64,000 nucleotides of DNA from Alphaproteobacteria bacterium (GTDB lineage: Bacteria > Pseudomonadota > Alphaproteobacteria > Micropepsales > Micropepsaceae), in NCBI GenBank assembly GCA_947465395.1, contig CANIAL010000003.1, forward strand, positions 94,061 to 158,060, given 5' to 3'. The notes below the pieces were generated by a model, which had not been told where the DNA came from, searched no databases, and was given only the letters and a program-made list of their open reading frames with translations. A program made the translations under genes and the position numbers. Numbering within the stretch: the stretch's first letter is position 1; each line of letters starts with the position of its first letter. Positions 45,061 to 55,388 of the stretch are shown piece after piece.

Positions 45061-45174
45061 CCGGCCCGCCTCCCCATCGTGCGCAAAGCCACAAGAGGGG
45101 GAGGTGGCCGTAGCATCCGCCCGCCCACCTTCCGTTCAAGAGGGCGGGCGAAAGATGCGAAGGCCGGAGGGGGT
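45061..45174. repeat. Intergenic palindromic repeat, type A, copy 3
   Basis: CCGGCCCGCCTCCCCATCGTGCG, a CTCCCC..GGGGGAG stem, GGTGGCCGTAGCATC, a CCGCCC/GGGCGG stem, and the tail GATGCGAAGGCCGGAGGGGGT. The leading GAAAACTCCGGCCCGCCTCC is shared with copy 5. Confidence 0.77.
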
Positions 45175-45181
45175 AATAAGA

Positions 45182-45264
45182 GAATCATTTAAGTTCCTTG
45201 AATCGCTAGCAGAATCACCCTTGACGCCGCGAATCAGGAGTGATTCGTTGGCGTCATGCGAATC
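45182..45264. promoter_or_regulatory. Cluster of six GANTC (CcrM) sites at the ftsB start
   Basis: GANTC occurs at 45182, 45200, 45212, 45231, 45242 and 45260, six times in 83 bases, the last inside the first codons of ftsB. Two of them form the inverted repeat GAATCA-ggag-TGATTC (45231-45246). GANTC is the CcrM methylation site, read by GcrA in Alphaproteobacteria to time transcription in the cell cycle. Chance would give well under one site in this length. Confidence 0.65.
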
Positions 45265-45573
45265 AAGCGTTCCGTCACCCGTTTTTTCCTGGGCCTGGTC
45301 ATTCCGGCCATCAGCCTGTCGGTGGCGGCGTATTTCGGCAGCCATGCCATCTGGAGCGAGACGGGTCTTCTTACATTGGAAGAAACCGAAGCCCGGCTGA
45401 GCATGCAGCAGCAGCAGCTTGACCAGGTGTCGGGCCAGCGCGCCCGGCTTGAGCACCGCATTGCCCTTATGGCCGAAGGCCATCCCGATCCCGACCTGGT
45501 GGAAGAGCTGGCGCGCGTGGACCTGATGGATGGCGGGCCGGGGCAGGTCGCGATCCCTAGAACCGCACACTGA
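45256..45573 (+). CDS. ftsB: FtsB/DivIC-type septum formation protein
   Basis: Small bitopic division protein of 105 residues that links FtsL and FtsQ at the septum. Short cytoplasmic start MRIKRSVTRF, one membrane helix (about 10-30), then a coiled coil (LEETEARLSMQQQQLDQV and following, about 40-72) and a conserved end PDLVEELARVDLMDGGPG. Its place between eno and pdhA is typical in Alphaproteobacteria. Six GANTC sites cover its promoter and first codons, suggesting cell-cycle timed expression. Confidence 0.85.
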   Translation: MRIKRSVTRFFLGLVIPAISLSVAAYFGSHAIWSETGLLTLEETEARLSMQQQQLDQVSGQRARLEHRIALMAEGHPDPDLVEELARVDLMDGGPGQVAIPRTAH

Positions 45574-45585
45574 CTTCTTCTTTTA

Positions 45586-45692
45586 CCCCCTCCGGCCTTC
45601 GCAACTCTGCTCGGATGTCCACTGGACATCCTTCGCGTTGCTACGGCCACCTCCCCCACCTGTGTGCTTCGCACACGCGGGGGAGGGTGGGC
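45586..45692. repeat. Intergenic palindromic repeat, type A, copy 4 (inverted)
   Basis: CCCCCTCCGGCCTTCGCAAC, a GGATGTCC/GGACATCC stem, GTTGCTACGGCCACC, then CCTCCCCC..GGGGGAGG around GTGTGCTTCGCACAC. It is the inverse of copy 3, the two flanking ftsB on either side. The tail GGGCCTGAGTATTCCTGCT resembles the type B tail. Confidence 0.75.
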
Positions 45693-45823
45693 CTGAGTAT
45701 TCCTGCTCGCGACCCCCTTCTGCCCCGATCTTGCCTTGATGGCCTGTCAGAAATGCCGCGGGCAATGGCGGGGGTGTATCCCGCTCGGCAGCACACATAT
45801 TAAGGGAGCAATCGGCGCCCGCC

Positions 45824-45840
45824 TTATTGCAGCGCAATAA
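45824..45840 (+). promoter_or_regulatory. TTATTGC-AGC-GCAATAA palindrome upstream of pdhA
   Basis: A 17-bp sequence with perfect 7-bp arms and a 3-base centre, 80 bases before the pdhA start. Its core TTGC-AGC-GCAA is nearly the same as TTGC-AGT-GCAA before gltA (6277). The rest of the 346-base gap from 45574 to 45919 holds type A repeat copy 4 and otherwise nothing I recognise. Confidence 0.55.
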
Positions 45841-45919
45841 AATAATAACAGCTTGCCAAGCGTCCCACGCCTTGCCAAAACCGCTCTCCCCGCCTCGGTC
45901 CAAGGAAGCACTTTTGTCC

Positions 45920-46936
45920 ATGAATGACCTGCGAAAAAGCTCAGGAAATTCCGTGAAGTCCTTTGCCAATGGCGCGCTGTCCAATTCCGAAGCGCAGAAG
46001 AAGCTTTATTACGACATGCTGCTGATCCGCCGCTTTGAAGAGCGTTCGGGCCAGCTTTACGGCATGGGACTGATCGGCGGCTTCTGCCACCTTTATATCG
46101 GCCAGGAAGCCGTGGTGGTGGGCATGCAGGCCAATGTCACCGCCAATGACCAGATCATCACCGCCTATCGCGACCATGGCCACATGCTGGCCGCGGGCAT
46201 GGAATCGCGCGGCGTCATGGCCGAGCTGACGGGCCGCGAAGGCGGCTATTCGCGCGGCAAGGGCGGCTCGATGCACATGTTCTCGGCCGAGAAGAAATTC
46301 TATGGCGGCCATGGCATTGTCGGGGCCCAGGTGCCGCTGGGCACGGGACTGGCATTCGCCAACAAATATCGCGGCAATGACGGCGTCACACTCACCTATT
46401 TCGGCGACGGCGCGGCCAACCAGGGCCAGGTCTATGAAAGCTTCAACATGGCCCAGCTCTGGAAGTTGCCGGTCGTGTATGTGATCGAGAACAACCAGTA
46501 CGCCATGGGCACCAGCATCAACCGCGCCAGCGCCCAGTCCGATTTCTCCAAGCGCGGCGCATCCTTCGCCATTCCCGGCGTCCAGGTGGACGGCATGGAT
46601 GTGGAAGCGGTGCAGAAGGCGGGCGCCGAAGCGGTGGCCTATTGCCGCAAGGGCAACGGTCCGATGATCCTGGAAATGAAGACCTACCGCTATCGCGGCC
46701 ATTCCATGTCCGACCCCGCCAAGTACCGTACCCGCGAGGAAGTGGACGATGTGCGCGAGAAGCGCGACCCCATTGATCATTTCGGCAGCAAGCTGGTCCA
46801 GCGCGGCGTCTGCAGCGAAGAAGACCTGAAGGCGATGGACACCGACATTCGCGCCATCGTCACCGATGCGGCGGAATTCGCCACGACAAGCCCCGAGCCC
46901 GACATGGCCGAGCTTTACACGGATATCCTGGCCTGA
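45920..46936 (+). CDS. pdhA: Pyruvate dehydrogenase E1 alpha subunit
   Basis: Thiamine-diphosphate-dependent decarboxylation of pyruvate, as a heterotetramer with PdhB. The ATG at 45920 (AAGGAAG upstream) gives 338 residues. Motifs: [39 protein letters not shown], the ThDP motif [15 protein letters not shown], and [20 protein letters not shown] with the regulatory-loop Ser region. Its stop overlaps pdhB by one base (TGATG). Confidence 0.95.
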   Translation: MNDLRKSSGNSVKSFANGALSNSEAQKKLYYDMLLIRRFEERSGQLYGMGLIGGFCHLYIGQEAVVVGMQANVTANDQIITAYRDHGHMLAAGMESRGVMAELTGREGGYSRGKGGSMHMFSAEKKFYGGHGIVGAQVPLGTGLAFANKYRGNDGVTLTYFGDGAANQGQVYESFNMAQLWKLPVVYVIENNQYAMGTSINRASAQSDFSKRGASFAIPGVQVDGMDVEAVQKAGAEAVAYCRKGNGPMILEMKTYRYRGHSMSDPAKYRTREEVDDVREKRDPIDHFGSKLVQRGVCSEEDLKAMDTDIRAIVTDAAEFATTSPEPDMAELYTDILA

Positions 46937-48300
46937 TGCCCACACAGATCCTCATGCCTGCGCTTTCGCCCACCATGGAAGAGGGCAAGCTGGCCAAATG
47001 GCTGGTCAAGGAAGGCGACATCGTCAAATCCGGCCAGGTGCTGGCCGAGATCGAGACCGACAAGGCCACCATGGAATTCGAAGCCGTGGATGAAGGCCGC
47101 ATCGGCAAGCTGCTGGTCGCAGCCGGTTCCGAAAATGTGAAAGTGAACGAGCCCATCGCGGTCCTGCTGGCCGATGGCGAAGATGCCAGCGCCGCCAATG
47201 TGAAAGCCGCGCCGAAAGCCGCCGCGCCTGTGGCAACGCCCGCCGCATCTTCCAGCGCGCCCGCCGCGCCCGTGTTTGAAGCCGCTGCCGATCCCGATTT
47301 GCCTGCCGGCACCGAAATGGTGATGACGACCGTGCGCGAAGCCCTGCGCGACGCCATGGCCGAGGAAATGCGCCGCGATGGCGATGTTTTCCTGATGGGC
47401 GAGGAAGTGGCCCAGTACCAGGGCGCCTATAAAATCAGCCAGGGCCTTTTGGACGAATTCGGCGACAAGCGCGTCATTGATACGCCCATCACCGAACATG
47501 GCTTTGCCGGTCTGGCCGTGGGCGCGGCCTTTGACGGCCTGAAGCCCATCGTCGAATTCATGACCTGGAATTTCGCCATGCAGGCCATGGACCAGATCGT
47601 CAATTCCGCCGCCAAGACGCGCTACATGTCCGGCGGCCAGATGGCGGCCCCCATGGTTTTCCGCGGCCCCAATGGCGCCGCCGCCCGCGTGGGCGCGCAG
47701 CACAGCCAGGATTATTCGGCCTGGTACGCATCCATCCCCGGCGTGAAGGTGATCGCGCCCTATTTCGCGGCCGACGCCAAGGGGCTTTTGAAAGCCGCCA
47801 TCCGCGATCCCAATCCCATCATCTTCCTGGAAAATGAAATCTGCTATGGCCGGTCCTTCCCGGTGCCCAAGCTGGATGATTTCGTGCTGCCCATCGGCAA
47901 GGCGCGCATCGTCCGCCAGGGCAAGGACGTGACCATGGTGTCCTATTCCATCGCGGTGGGCATGGCGATCGAAGCCGCCGAGCGGCTTGCCGCCGAAGGC
48001 ATTGACGCGGAGATCATTGACCTTCGCACCCTGCGCCCGCTGGACATGGATACTGTGCTGGCGTCGGTGAAGAAGACAAACCGCCTGGTGACGGTGGAGC
48101 AATGCTGGCCGGTCTGTTCGGTGGGCACGGAAATCTGCCAGCGCGTGGCGCTGGAAGCGTTTGATTACCTGGACGCGCCGCCGACCAAGGTCACGGGCAA
48201 GGACGTTCCCATGCCCTATGCCGCCAATCTGGAAAAGGCGGCGCTGCCCACGGTTGATGAAGTCGTCGCGGCCGTCAAAGCCGTTTGCTACAGGGACTGA
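46936..48300 (+). CDS. pdhB: Pyruvate dehydrogenase E1 beta subunit with N-terminal lipoyl domain
   Basis: The protein has 454 residues. Residues 1-80 are a lipoyl domain with the modified Lys in ETDKATMEF, then a Pro/Ala linker (about 90-125), then the transketolase-like E1 beta ([61 protein letters not shown]). A lipoyl domain on E1 beta is known in Alphaproteobacteria. It is almost the same at DNA level as the lipoyl domain of pdhC, 1.37 kb downstream. Cotranscribed with pdhA, pdhC and lpd. Confidence 0.95.
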   Translation: MPTQILMPALSPTMEEGKLAKWLVKEGDIVKSGQVLAEIETDKATMEFEAVDEGRIGKLLVAAGSENVKVNEPIAVLLADGEDASAANVKAAPKAAAPVATPAASSSAPAAPVFEAAADPDLPAGTEMVMTTVREALRDAMAEEMRRDGDVFLMGEEVAQYQGAYKISQGLLDEFGDKRVIDTPITEHGFAGLAVGAAFDGLKPIVEFMTWNFAMQAMDQIVNSAAKTRYMSGGQMAAPMVFRGPNGAAARVGAQHSQDYSAWYASIPGVKVIAPYFAADAKGLLKAAIRDPNPIIFLENEICYGRSFPVPKLDDFVLPIGKARIVRQGKDVTMVSYSIAVGMAIEAAERLAAEGIDAEIIDLRTLRPLDMDTVLASVKKTNRLVTVEQCWPVCSVGTEICQRVALEAFDYLDAPPTKVTGKDVPMPYAANLEKAALPTVDEVVAAVKAVCYRD

Positions 48301-48304
48301 TCCG

Positions 48305-49584
48305 GTGGCGACACAGATTTTGATGCCTGCGCTGTCTCCCACCATGGAGGAAGGCAAGCTGGCCAAGTGGCTGGTGAAAGAAGGCGACAAGGTGAAATCC
48401 GGCCAGGTGCTGGCCGAGATCGAAACCGACAAGGCCACCATGGAATTCGAAGCGGTGGATGAAGGCCGCATCGGCAAGATCCTGGTCCCCGCGGGCGCGG
48501 AGAATGTGAAAGTGAACGCGCCCATCGCCGTGCTGCTGGCCGATGGCGAGGATGCCAACGCCGTGGTCAATATTTCCGCCGCCATGAAGAGCATTCAGGA
48601 AGCGGTGAAGAACGAAGCGCCGAAAGCCGCCGCGCCTGCCGCAAAAGCGCCGGACGCGAAGCCTGCTGTTGCGCCAGTTGCAAATGACGGCAAGCGCATC
48701 TTCGTGTCCCCGCTGGCACGCCGCATCGCCGCGCAAAAGGGCATTGACCTGGCCGCGCTGTCCGGCACCGGCCCGCGCGGGCGTATCGTCAAGTCGGATA
48801 TCGAAAACGCCAAGCCCGGCCAGAAACCGGCTGCGGCTTCGGCTGGGGCCGTCACCGGCATGTCGCTGCCGGATGCGCGCCTCTATTACAAGAAAGAGAA
48901 TTACGAAGAAATCCCGCATGACGGCATGCGCAAGACCATCGCCAAGCGGCTCACCGCCGCCAAGATGCTGATCCCGCATTACTACCTCACCATTGATTGC
49001 CGCCTGGATTCGCTGATGGCCACCCGCGCCAAGCTGAACGAGGCCGCGGGCAAGAACGCCGCCTACAAATTGTCGGTGAATGATTTCGTGGTGAAGGCGT
49101 CGGCCATGGCGCTGATGAAATGCCCCGACGTGAACGCCAGCTGGACGGAAGACGCCATCCTGCGCCATGCCCATGCCGATGTCGGCATCGCGGTGGCGCT
49201 GCCCTTTGGCTTGATCACGCCCATCGTCTTCAAGGCCGAGGAAAAAGGCCTGGCCGACATCTCGAACGAGATCAAGGAACTAGCCGGGCGGGCGCGCGAC
49301 AAGAAACTGAAGCCGTCCGACTATGAAGGCGGCGGTTTCTCCGTCTCGAACCTTGGCATGTTCGGCATCCGCGAATTCACCGCCGTGATCAATCCGCCGC
49401 AATCGGCCATCCTGGCCGTGGGCGCGGGCGAACAGCGCGCCATCGTGGTGGACGGCAAGATCGAAGTCGCCACCATGATGACCTGCACCATGTCCTGCGA
49501 CCACCGCGTCATTGACGGCGCCACGGGCGCCAAATTCCTGCAGGTCTTCAAGCAGTTCATCGAGGAACCGGCCTCGATGCTGTT

Positions 49585-49588
<4 letters not shown>
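48305..49588 (+). CDS. pdhC: Dihydrolipoamide acetyltransferase (PDH E2)
   Basis: Core of the pyruvate dehydrogenase complex; transfers acetyl from lipoate to CoA. GTG 48305, four bases after the pdhB stop, gives 427 residues. One lipoyl domain (1-80, ETDKATMEF), a hinge, the E1/E3-binding domain (about 132-168: [29 protein letters not shown] in part) and the acyltransferase domain with [11 protein letters not shown] and the active site [14 protein letters not shown]. The 3' end overlaps lpd by ATGA. Confidence 0.95.
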
Positions 49589-50988
<1,400 letters not shown>

Positions 50989-51036
50989 TTTTTGAATGTG
51001 TCGCGTTGCATTCCGATTTAAAAAGGGGGCACTGCG

Positions 51037-51405
51037 ATGAAAACATTCCTGGTCTGCATCCTGTTTCTTGTCATCGGCTTAGGCGTCACCGCGGATTATT
51101 TGCGCGAGCACAAGGGCAAATTCATCATCATTCGCAATGCGGGCGCGGCGGATGTCACCTATGGGCTGCTGGTTTCCAATCCGCCCTATAGCGAAACAAC
51201 CGATGAACGCGTGGCGCGGGCGGGAAATATTTCCTGGATCGTGATGTTCGCGCGGATTGACGGCCCGGTGCGCGTCCGTTGCCGCGACAATGCCGGCAAT
51301 GCGGTATTGGCGCCCAAACCCGACAGCTGCAAGCCGCTGCTGGTGTCCCTGCTGGTGCTGGATACGTGCCGCCAAGTGAAGCAGCAAACCGGCTTCGCGT
51401 TTTAA
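51037..51405 (+). CDS. Hypothetical membrane-anchored protein
   Basis: A 122-residue protein I do not recognise. An uncleaved N-terminal membrane helix or signal peptide (about 3-19, FLVCILFLVIGLGVTA) is followed by a short beta-rich domain with a Cys near residue 83 and two near residues 97 and 111. AAAAAGGGGG-like purine-rich sequence precedes the ATG. Its last four bases overlap the end of the convergent SCO1 gene, which may hint at a role near copper or oxidase assembly, but this is only position. Confidence 0.55.
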   Translation: MKTFLVCILFLVIGLGVTADYLREHKGKFIIIRNAGAADVTYGLLVSNPPYSETTDERVARAGNISWIVMFARIDGPVRVRCRDNAGNAVLAPKPDSCKPLLVSLLVLDTCRQVKQQTGFAF

Positions 51406-51959
51406 GGAAGCAGCGTCCGCACATCCCGCGCCATGGCGGCGGGGTTGCTGGTGTCGGTGGTGACGAAGCGCACTTTGCCCGCCGCATCGAAAAAGAAAAC
51501 CGCGCCGGAATGCATCACTTCATAGGGCGGCCCCGCCTTGACCGAATAGGCTACGCGGTAGCGCCGCGCCACATCCGCCAGTTCATTTTGCGTGCCGCGC
51601 AGCCCCTCGATCTGCGGGGCAAGGGCATGGGCATACTGGGCCAGGATCGGAAGCGTGTCGCGGGCAGGGTCCACCGTCACGAACAGGATCGTGATGGGCG
51701 CGCCCTTCAATTCCTCCAGCATCAGCGCCAGGTTGGAAAGCGTGGCCGGGCAGACATCAGGGCAGTTGGTGTAGCCGAAATACAGAAGCGTGATGCGGCC
51801 CCGGTAATCCTTGCCCGTCACCGGTTTGCCGTCGCTGGCACGCAGCATCTGGAAATCCAGCGCCGGCATGGCCCCTGAAATATCGGTCATGTGGCTGTCG
51901 CCGGTGGGCGTGCAGGCCGCCAGGAAAACCGCAATCAAAAGGGCAAAAATGCTGCGCAT
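51402..51959 (-). CDS. SCO1/SenC copper chaperone
   Basis: Delivers copper to, or reduces, the CuA site of cytochrome c oxidase. The ATG at 51959 gives 185 residues with a lipoprotein-like signal peptide (lipobox LAAC near residue 15). Thioredoxin fold with the copper ligands CPDVC (YFGYTNCPDVCPATLS) and a His in YEVMHSGAVFFFD. It is divergent from a CtaG-like gene, with 57 bases between. Confidence 0.91.
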   Translation of the reverse strand: MRSIFALLIAVFLAACTPTGDSHMTDISGAMPALDFQMLRASDGKPVTGKDYRGRITLLYFGYTNCPDVCPATLSNLALMLEELKGAPITILFVTVDPARDTLPILAQYAHALAPQIEGLRGTQNELADVARRYRVAYSVKAGPPYEVMHSGAVFFFDAAGKVRFVTTDTSNPAAMARDVRTLLP

Positions 51960-52016
51960 GCCCGCGTCCTTATCACGCTTTGGGACCCAAGGGCATCTCG
52001 CGTAAGGTCGCGCCCA

Positions 52017-52910
52017 ATGAACAGACCCCATTCATTCTGGGCCTTTTACGCGGCGCTGCTGGCGCTGGGGGTGGCGCTGTATTTCATCAGTGGCTGGTTT
52101 CCCGCCGACCTGCCCATTGTGATGCCATGGGAGTTTCACTGGCCGGAATATCTGGCCACGGGCCTGACCCTGGGCTGGTTTTTTCGCGGCTTGGCGCGGA
52201 CCGCATCCCGCCCGCCGCTCTGGCGCACCGTCCTGTTCGTGGCCGGTGTCCTGTCCTTCTACATCGTGCTGCAGACGCGCTGGGACTATTACGCCCAGCA
52301 TCTTTTCTTCGCCCATCGCTGGGCGCATTTCGTGCTGCACCATGCGGGTGCTTTCGCCATCGCCATGGGGATGAGCGGGCCGGTGCTGCATGCGGGCTTG
52401 CCGCAACGGCTGCAAAAGCTGGTGGACAGCAAGCCCGTGCAAGCCAGCTTGAACACCCTTCAACATCCGGTGATGGCGCCCATGCTGTTCGTGGGGCTGC
52501 TCTATTTCTGGCTGATTCCCGCCATCCATACCCGCGTCATGCTGGACGCCACCCTCTATCAAATCATGAACTGGACCATGGCCATCAATGGCGTCATGTT
52601 CTGGTCGCTGGTGCTGGACAGCCGCCCCCGGCCCCCGGCGCGATTGTCGCACCTTGGCCGCGCCGCCCTGATTTTGGTGATCGAATTGCCGCAAATGGTG
52701 CTGGGCGCCATATTGTCGCTCTCTATGACCGACTATTATCCGGTCTATAATATCTGCGGCCGCGTGCTGGACATGACCGCGCTGAACGACCAGCATTATG
52801 GCGGATTGATCATCTGGCTGCCGGGTACGCTGACCAGCTTTGCCGCCATGATCGTTGTGCTGGTGACCATGCGTTTGAACGAGGAAAAAAATGAAAAAGC
52901 TGCTGCTTGA
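52017..52910 (+). CDS. Cytochrome c oxidase assembly protein, CtaG (caa3) family
   Basis: Polytopic membrane protein of 297 residues, probably seven to nine helices, matching the caa3_CtaG family: FFAHRWAHFVLHHAGAFAIAMGMSGPVL, LQHPVMAPMLFVGLLYFWLIPAIH and DQHYGGLIIWLPGTL (each cited in part). Family members assist CuB or oxidase assembly. It lies between SCO1 (divergent) and a PCuAC chaperone that starts within its last 20 bases, so copper delivery to the oxidase is the likely role. Confidence 0.82.
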   Translation: MNRPHSFWAFYAALLALGVALYFISGWFPADLPIVMPWEFHWPEYLATGLTLGWFFRGLARTASRPPLWRTVLFVAGVLSFYIVLQTRWDYYAQHLFFAHRWAHFVLHHAGAFAIAMGMSGPVLHAGLPQRLQKLVDSKPVQASLNTLQHPVMAPMLFVGLLYFWLIPAIHTRVMLDATLYQIMNWTMAINGVMFWSLVLDSRPRPPARLSHLGRAALILVIELPQMVLGAILSLSMTDYYPVYNICGRVLDMTALNDQHYGGLIIWLPGTLTSFAAMIVVLVTMRLNEEKNEKAAA

Positions 52911-53316
52911 GACTTGCGTACTGTTGCTGGCTGCCACCGCAGCCCATGCTGCGCCGGTCACCGTGAAAGATGCCTGGTTCCGCGCGCTGCCCGCCAAGCT
53001 TCCCGCGGGCGGTTATTTCACCGCCCACAACAGCGGCACCGCCGACCTGGCCATTACGGCTGCGTCCGCGCCGGGGGCCTGCGGCATGCTGATGCTGCAC
53101 CAGACCAGCGACAAGGGCGGCATGAAGGGCATGAGCAAGGTTGACCAGGTGTCGGTGCCCGCTGGCGGCGATGCCGTCTTCGCGCCCGGCGGTTTTCACC
53201 TGATGTGCATGCAGTCGAATTTGACGGCGGGCGGCACCGTGCCGGTGACGCTGACATTCTCGGACGGCAGCAAGCTCACCGCCGACTTCGCGGTCAAGGA
53301 TGCCAAGGGCCAGTAG
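52891..53316 (+). CDS. Periplasmic copper chaperone PCu(A)C
   Basis: A 141-residue exported cupredoxin-like protein that carries Cu(I) to the CuA centre with SCO1. Signal peptide (1-20, AHA-AP). Met/His copper motif is visible: CGMLMLHQT, then GMKGMSKVD and the distal GGFHLMCMQ. Overlaps the CtaG-like gene by 20 bases, so cotranslation is likely. The family (DUF461) and neighbours agree. Confidence 0.9.
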   Translation: MKKLLLETCVLLLAATAAHAAPVTVKDAWFRALPAKLPAGGYFTAHNSGTADLAITAASAPGACGMLMLHQTSDKGGMKGMSKVDQVSVPAGGDAVFAPGGFHLMCMQSNLTAGGTVPVTLTFSDGSKLTADFAVKDAKGQ

Positions 53317-53808
53317 TCACTCCCGCGCCAGCTCGGCATAAGACACATGGCAACTTCCGCCATGTTTCTCGAAATAACGCTGGTGATGCTCCTCGGCGGG
53401 CCAGAATGTTGGCGCAGGCTCGATCTGCGTCACGATGGGCTGCTTGAAGCGGCCTGACGCCGCCGCCGCATCCCGCCGCTCCGCCGCCACGCGAGCCTGC
53501 TCCGCGCCATGCGTGAAGATGACAGAGCGGTACTGGGTGCCGAAATCCGGCCCCTGGCGGTTCATCTGGGTGGGGTTGTGCATGCGGAAGAACAGATCCA
53601 CCAGCGTGCCATATTCCACCTTGGCGGGGTCGAAGGTCACTTCCACGACCTCGGCATGGTTGGTGTCGCCGCCACAGACCTGTTTGTAGGTGGGGCGCTG
53701 GCTGGCGCCCCCGGCATAGCCCGACACGGCATCGGCCACGCCCGGCACCTGACGGAAAAAGTCTTCGACCCCCCAGAAACACCCCGCCCCGAACAGCGCC
53801 TTTTCCAT
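53317..53808 (-). CDS. msrA: Peptide methionine sulfoxide reductase MsrA
   Basis: Reduces methionine S-sulfoxide in proteins. ATG 53808 is chosen because AGGAG lies seven bases upstream; the frame start at 53832 has no such site. About 163 residues with the active-site GAGCFWGVEDFF, YAGGASQRPTY, HAEVVEVTFDP and RMHNPTQMNRQGPDFGTQYRS (in part). It ends directly after the PCuAC stop on the other strand (abutting convergent genes). Confidence 0.94.
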   Translation of the reverse strand: MEKALFGAGCFWGVEDFFRQVPGVADAVSGYAGGASQRPTYKQVCGGDTNHAEVVEVTFDPAKVEYGTLVDLFFRMHNPTQMNRQGPDFGTQYRSVIFTHGAEQARVAAERRDAAAASGRFKQPIVTQIEPAPTFWPAEEHHQRYFEKHGGSCHVSYAELARE

Positions 53809-53879
53809 GCCATGCTCCTGTCTGATTGCCACCCCGATATGGGTATAAGCGGGCCGGATTTCGAGTTATAGCGGCCAGC

Positions 53880-54935
53880 ATGAGGATCGTGATCATCGGG
53901 GCCGGGGTGGCGGGTCTGGCGACCGGCTGGCGGCTGGCCCAGGCGGGGGCGGCCGTCACCATCCTGGAACGTGGGCAGCCTGGATCGGGCGCCACCGGCG
54001 CGTCAGCCGGCATGTTGGCTGTGACAGCAGAATTGCTGGAGGCGGGCGAGGCCGAGACTATTTTCGCACGTCATTCCAACGTCTTGTGGCCAGATTTTGC
54101 GACAGAACTTGAAGAAATCAGCGGGCGCAGCATCGGACTTTCCTCCCCGGGCGCATTGATCCTGGCATCCGACGCGAACGGGCTGGCGCGGCTGGCCGGG
54201 CATGGGGAAGGGCTGGATGCGGCGGCGGTGAAGGCCCGTTTCCCCATGCTGGCAGGCGGCTTCGCGGGCGGCCTGTGGTCCCCGAACGAAGCTCTGGTGG
54301 ACAGCCGGGCGCTCGCCGCCGCCCTGGCAATAGCCTTCGTGCGCGCGGGCGGGCAGCTCAAGCTGAACGAAGCGGTGGCCAAGATCGAGAAGCCGGATGG
54401 CAGGGTGACCGGCGTCCTCACCCAGTTCGGGCTGTATCCAGCCGATGCCGTGATCGCGGCCAATGGCGCCTGGATCAGCGATCTTGTCCCCGGCGCAGGC
54501 ATCGCCCCGGTCAAGGGCCAGATGATCGCGCTGGCCCCGCCCGCCGGTGAAAAACTGCCGACACCGGTAATCTGGGGCAACGGTATCTACATGCTGGCGC
54601 GGGGCGGACGGCTGCTGGTGGGCGCGACGGTCGAGGATCGCGGCTTTGACACCAGCACCACGGAAGAGGCGCGCCGCGATCTGCGTGGCCGGGCCGAAGC
54701 CGTGATGCCGTCCCTGCGCCGCTGGACCCTGGTGGATCACTGGGCGGGGCTGCGTCCCCGCGCGCCCGACGGTTTGCCGCTGCTGGGACCCACCGCGACC
54801 CCCGGCCTTTATGTGGCGGGCGGGCAGTTTCGCAATGGCATATTGTTCGCGCCCGCGCTGGCGGAAAACATGGCGGGTCAGATTCTGGGTACGGCCAGGA
54901 TGATCCCGGCTTTCGATCCCATGCGTAAAAAATAA
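53880..54935 (+). CDS. FAD-dependent amine oxidase (glycine oxidase ThiO-like)
   Basis: A DAO-family flavoprotein of 351 residues from ATG 53880. N-terminal Rossmann motif RIVIIGAGVAGLATGWRLAQAG and ILERG, GATGASAGMLA (flavin loop), and the C-terminal WAGLRPRAPDGLPLLGP and YVAGGQFRNGILFAP. This pattern fits ThiO, which oxidises glycine for thiazole synthesis, but no thi genes are in the window, so a related amino-acid oxidase is possible. Confidence 0.78.
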   Translation: MRIVIIGAGVAGLATGWRLAQAGAAVTILERGQPGSGATGASAGMLAVTAELLEAGEAETIFARHSNVLWPDFATELEEISGRSIGLSSPGALILASDANGLARLAGHGEGLDAAAVKARFPMLAGGFAGGLWSPNEALVDSRALAAALAIAFVRAGGQLKLNEAVAKIEKPDGRVTGVLTQFGLYPADAVIAANGAWISDLVPGAGIAPVKGQMIALAPPAGEKLPTPVIWGNGIYMLARGGRLLVGATVEDRGFDTSTTEEARRDLRGRAEAVMPSLRRWTLVDHWAGLRPRAPDGLPLLGPTATPGLYVAGGQFRNGILFAPALAENMAGQILGTARMIPAFDPMRKK

Positions 54936-54947
54936 GCGAGAAAACAG

Positions 54948-55349
54948 ATGAGCGAATTTTCCCTGCATCCGCGCCTGGCCGCCGATACATCGCTGATCGC
55001 CGACTGGCCGCTGTGCCGGGTGCTGCTGATGGAAGATGCGCGCTGGCCCTGGGCCATCCTGGTGCCGCGCCGCGCTGGCCTCACCGACATTATTGACCTG
55101 TCCGACGCTGACCGCGCCCTGCTGATGGAAGAGATGGCGCGCATGGGCGCCGCCATCCGTGCGCTGCCGGGCGTGGCCAAGCTGAACGTGGCGGCGCTGG
55201 GCAACCAGGTGGCGCAGCTTCATGTGCATGTGATCGGGCGGCACCCTGGCGATGCGGCCTGGCCGGACCCGGTCTGGGGCAAGGGCGCGCCCCAGGCCTA
55301 CGATCCGGCCCGCAAAGCCGCCATCCTGGCCGAATTAAGCAAAGCTTAA
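54948..55349 (+). CDS. HIT-family protein
   Basis: A 133-residue histidine-triad protein; the family hydrolyses or transfers nucleotide phosphates. The triad region is present as AQLHVHVIGRHPGD, slightly varied from HxHxHxx. It starts 12 bases after the ThiO-like gene. Its stop codon lies inside a CtrA box that serves the next gene. Confidence 0.87.
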   Translation: MSEFSLHPRLAADTSLIADWPLCRVLLMEDARWPWAILVPRRAGLTDIIDLSDADRALLMEEMARMGAAIRALPGVAKLNVAALGNQVAQLHVHVIGRHPGDAAWPDPVWGKGAPQAYDPARKAAILAELSKA

Positions 55350-55353
55350 CCAT
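55335..55353 (+). promoter_or_regulatory. Full CtrA box, TTAA-N7-TTAACCAT
   Basis: TTAA at 55335-55338 and TTAACCAT at 55346-55353 are separated by exactly seven bases, a perfect CtrA site with the extended half-site. It lies 36 bases before the lytic transglycosylase start and overlaps the last codons and stop of the HIT gene. Confidence 0.72.
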
Positions 55354-55388
55354 AAAGCGCCAGCGTCCCCCTGAAAGAGGGCGCATTC

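Noticed and set aside
45061..45692. The two type A repeats flanking ftsB as ends of a mobile element
   Set aside because: Similar copies occur at unrelated places, ftsB is in its conserved position, and no transposase or target duplication is seen.
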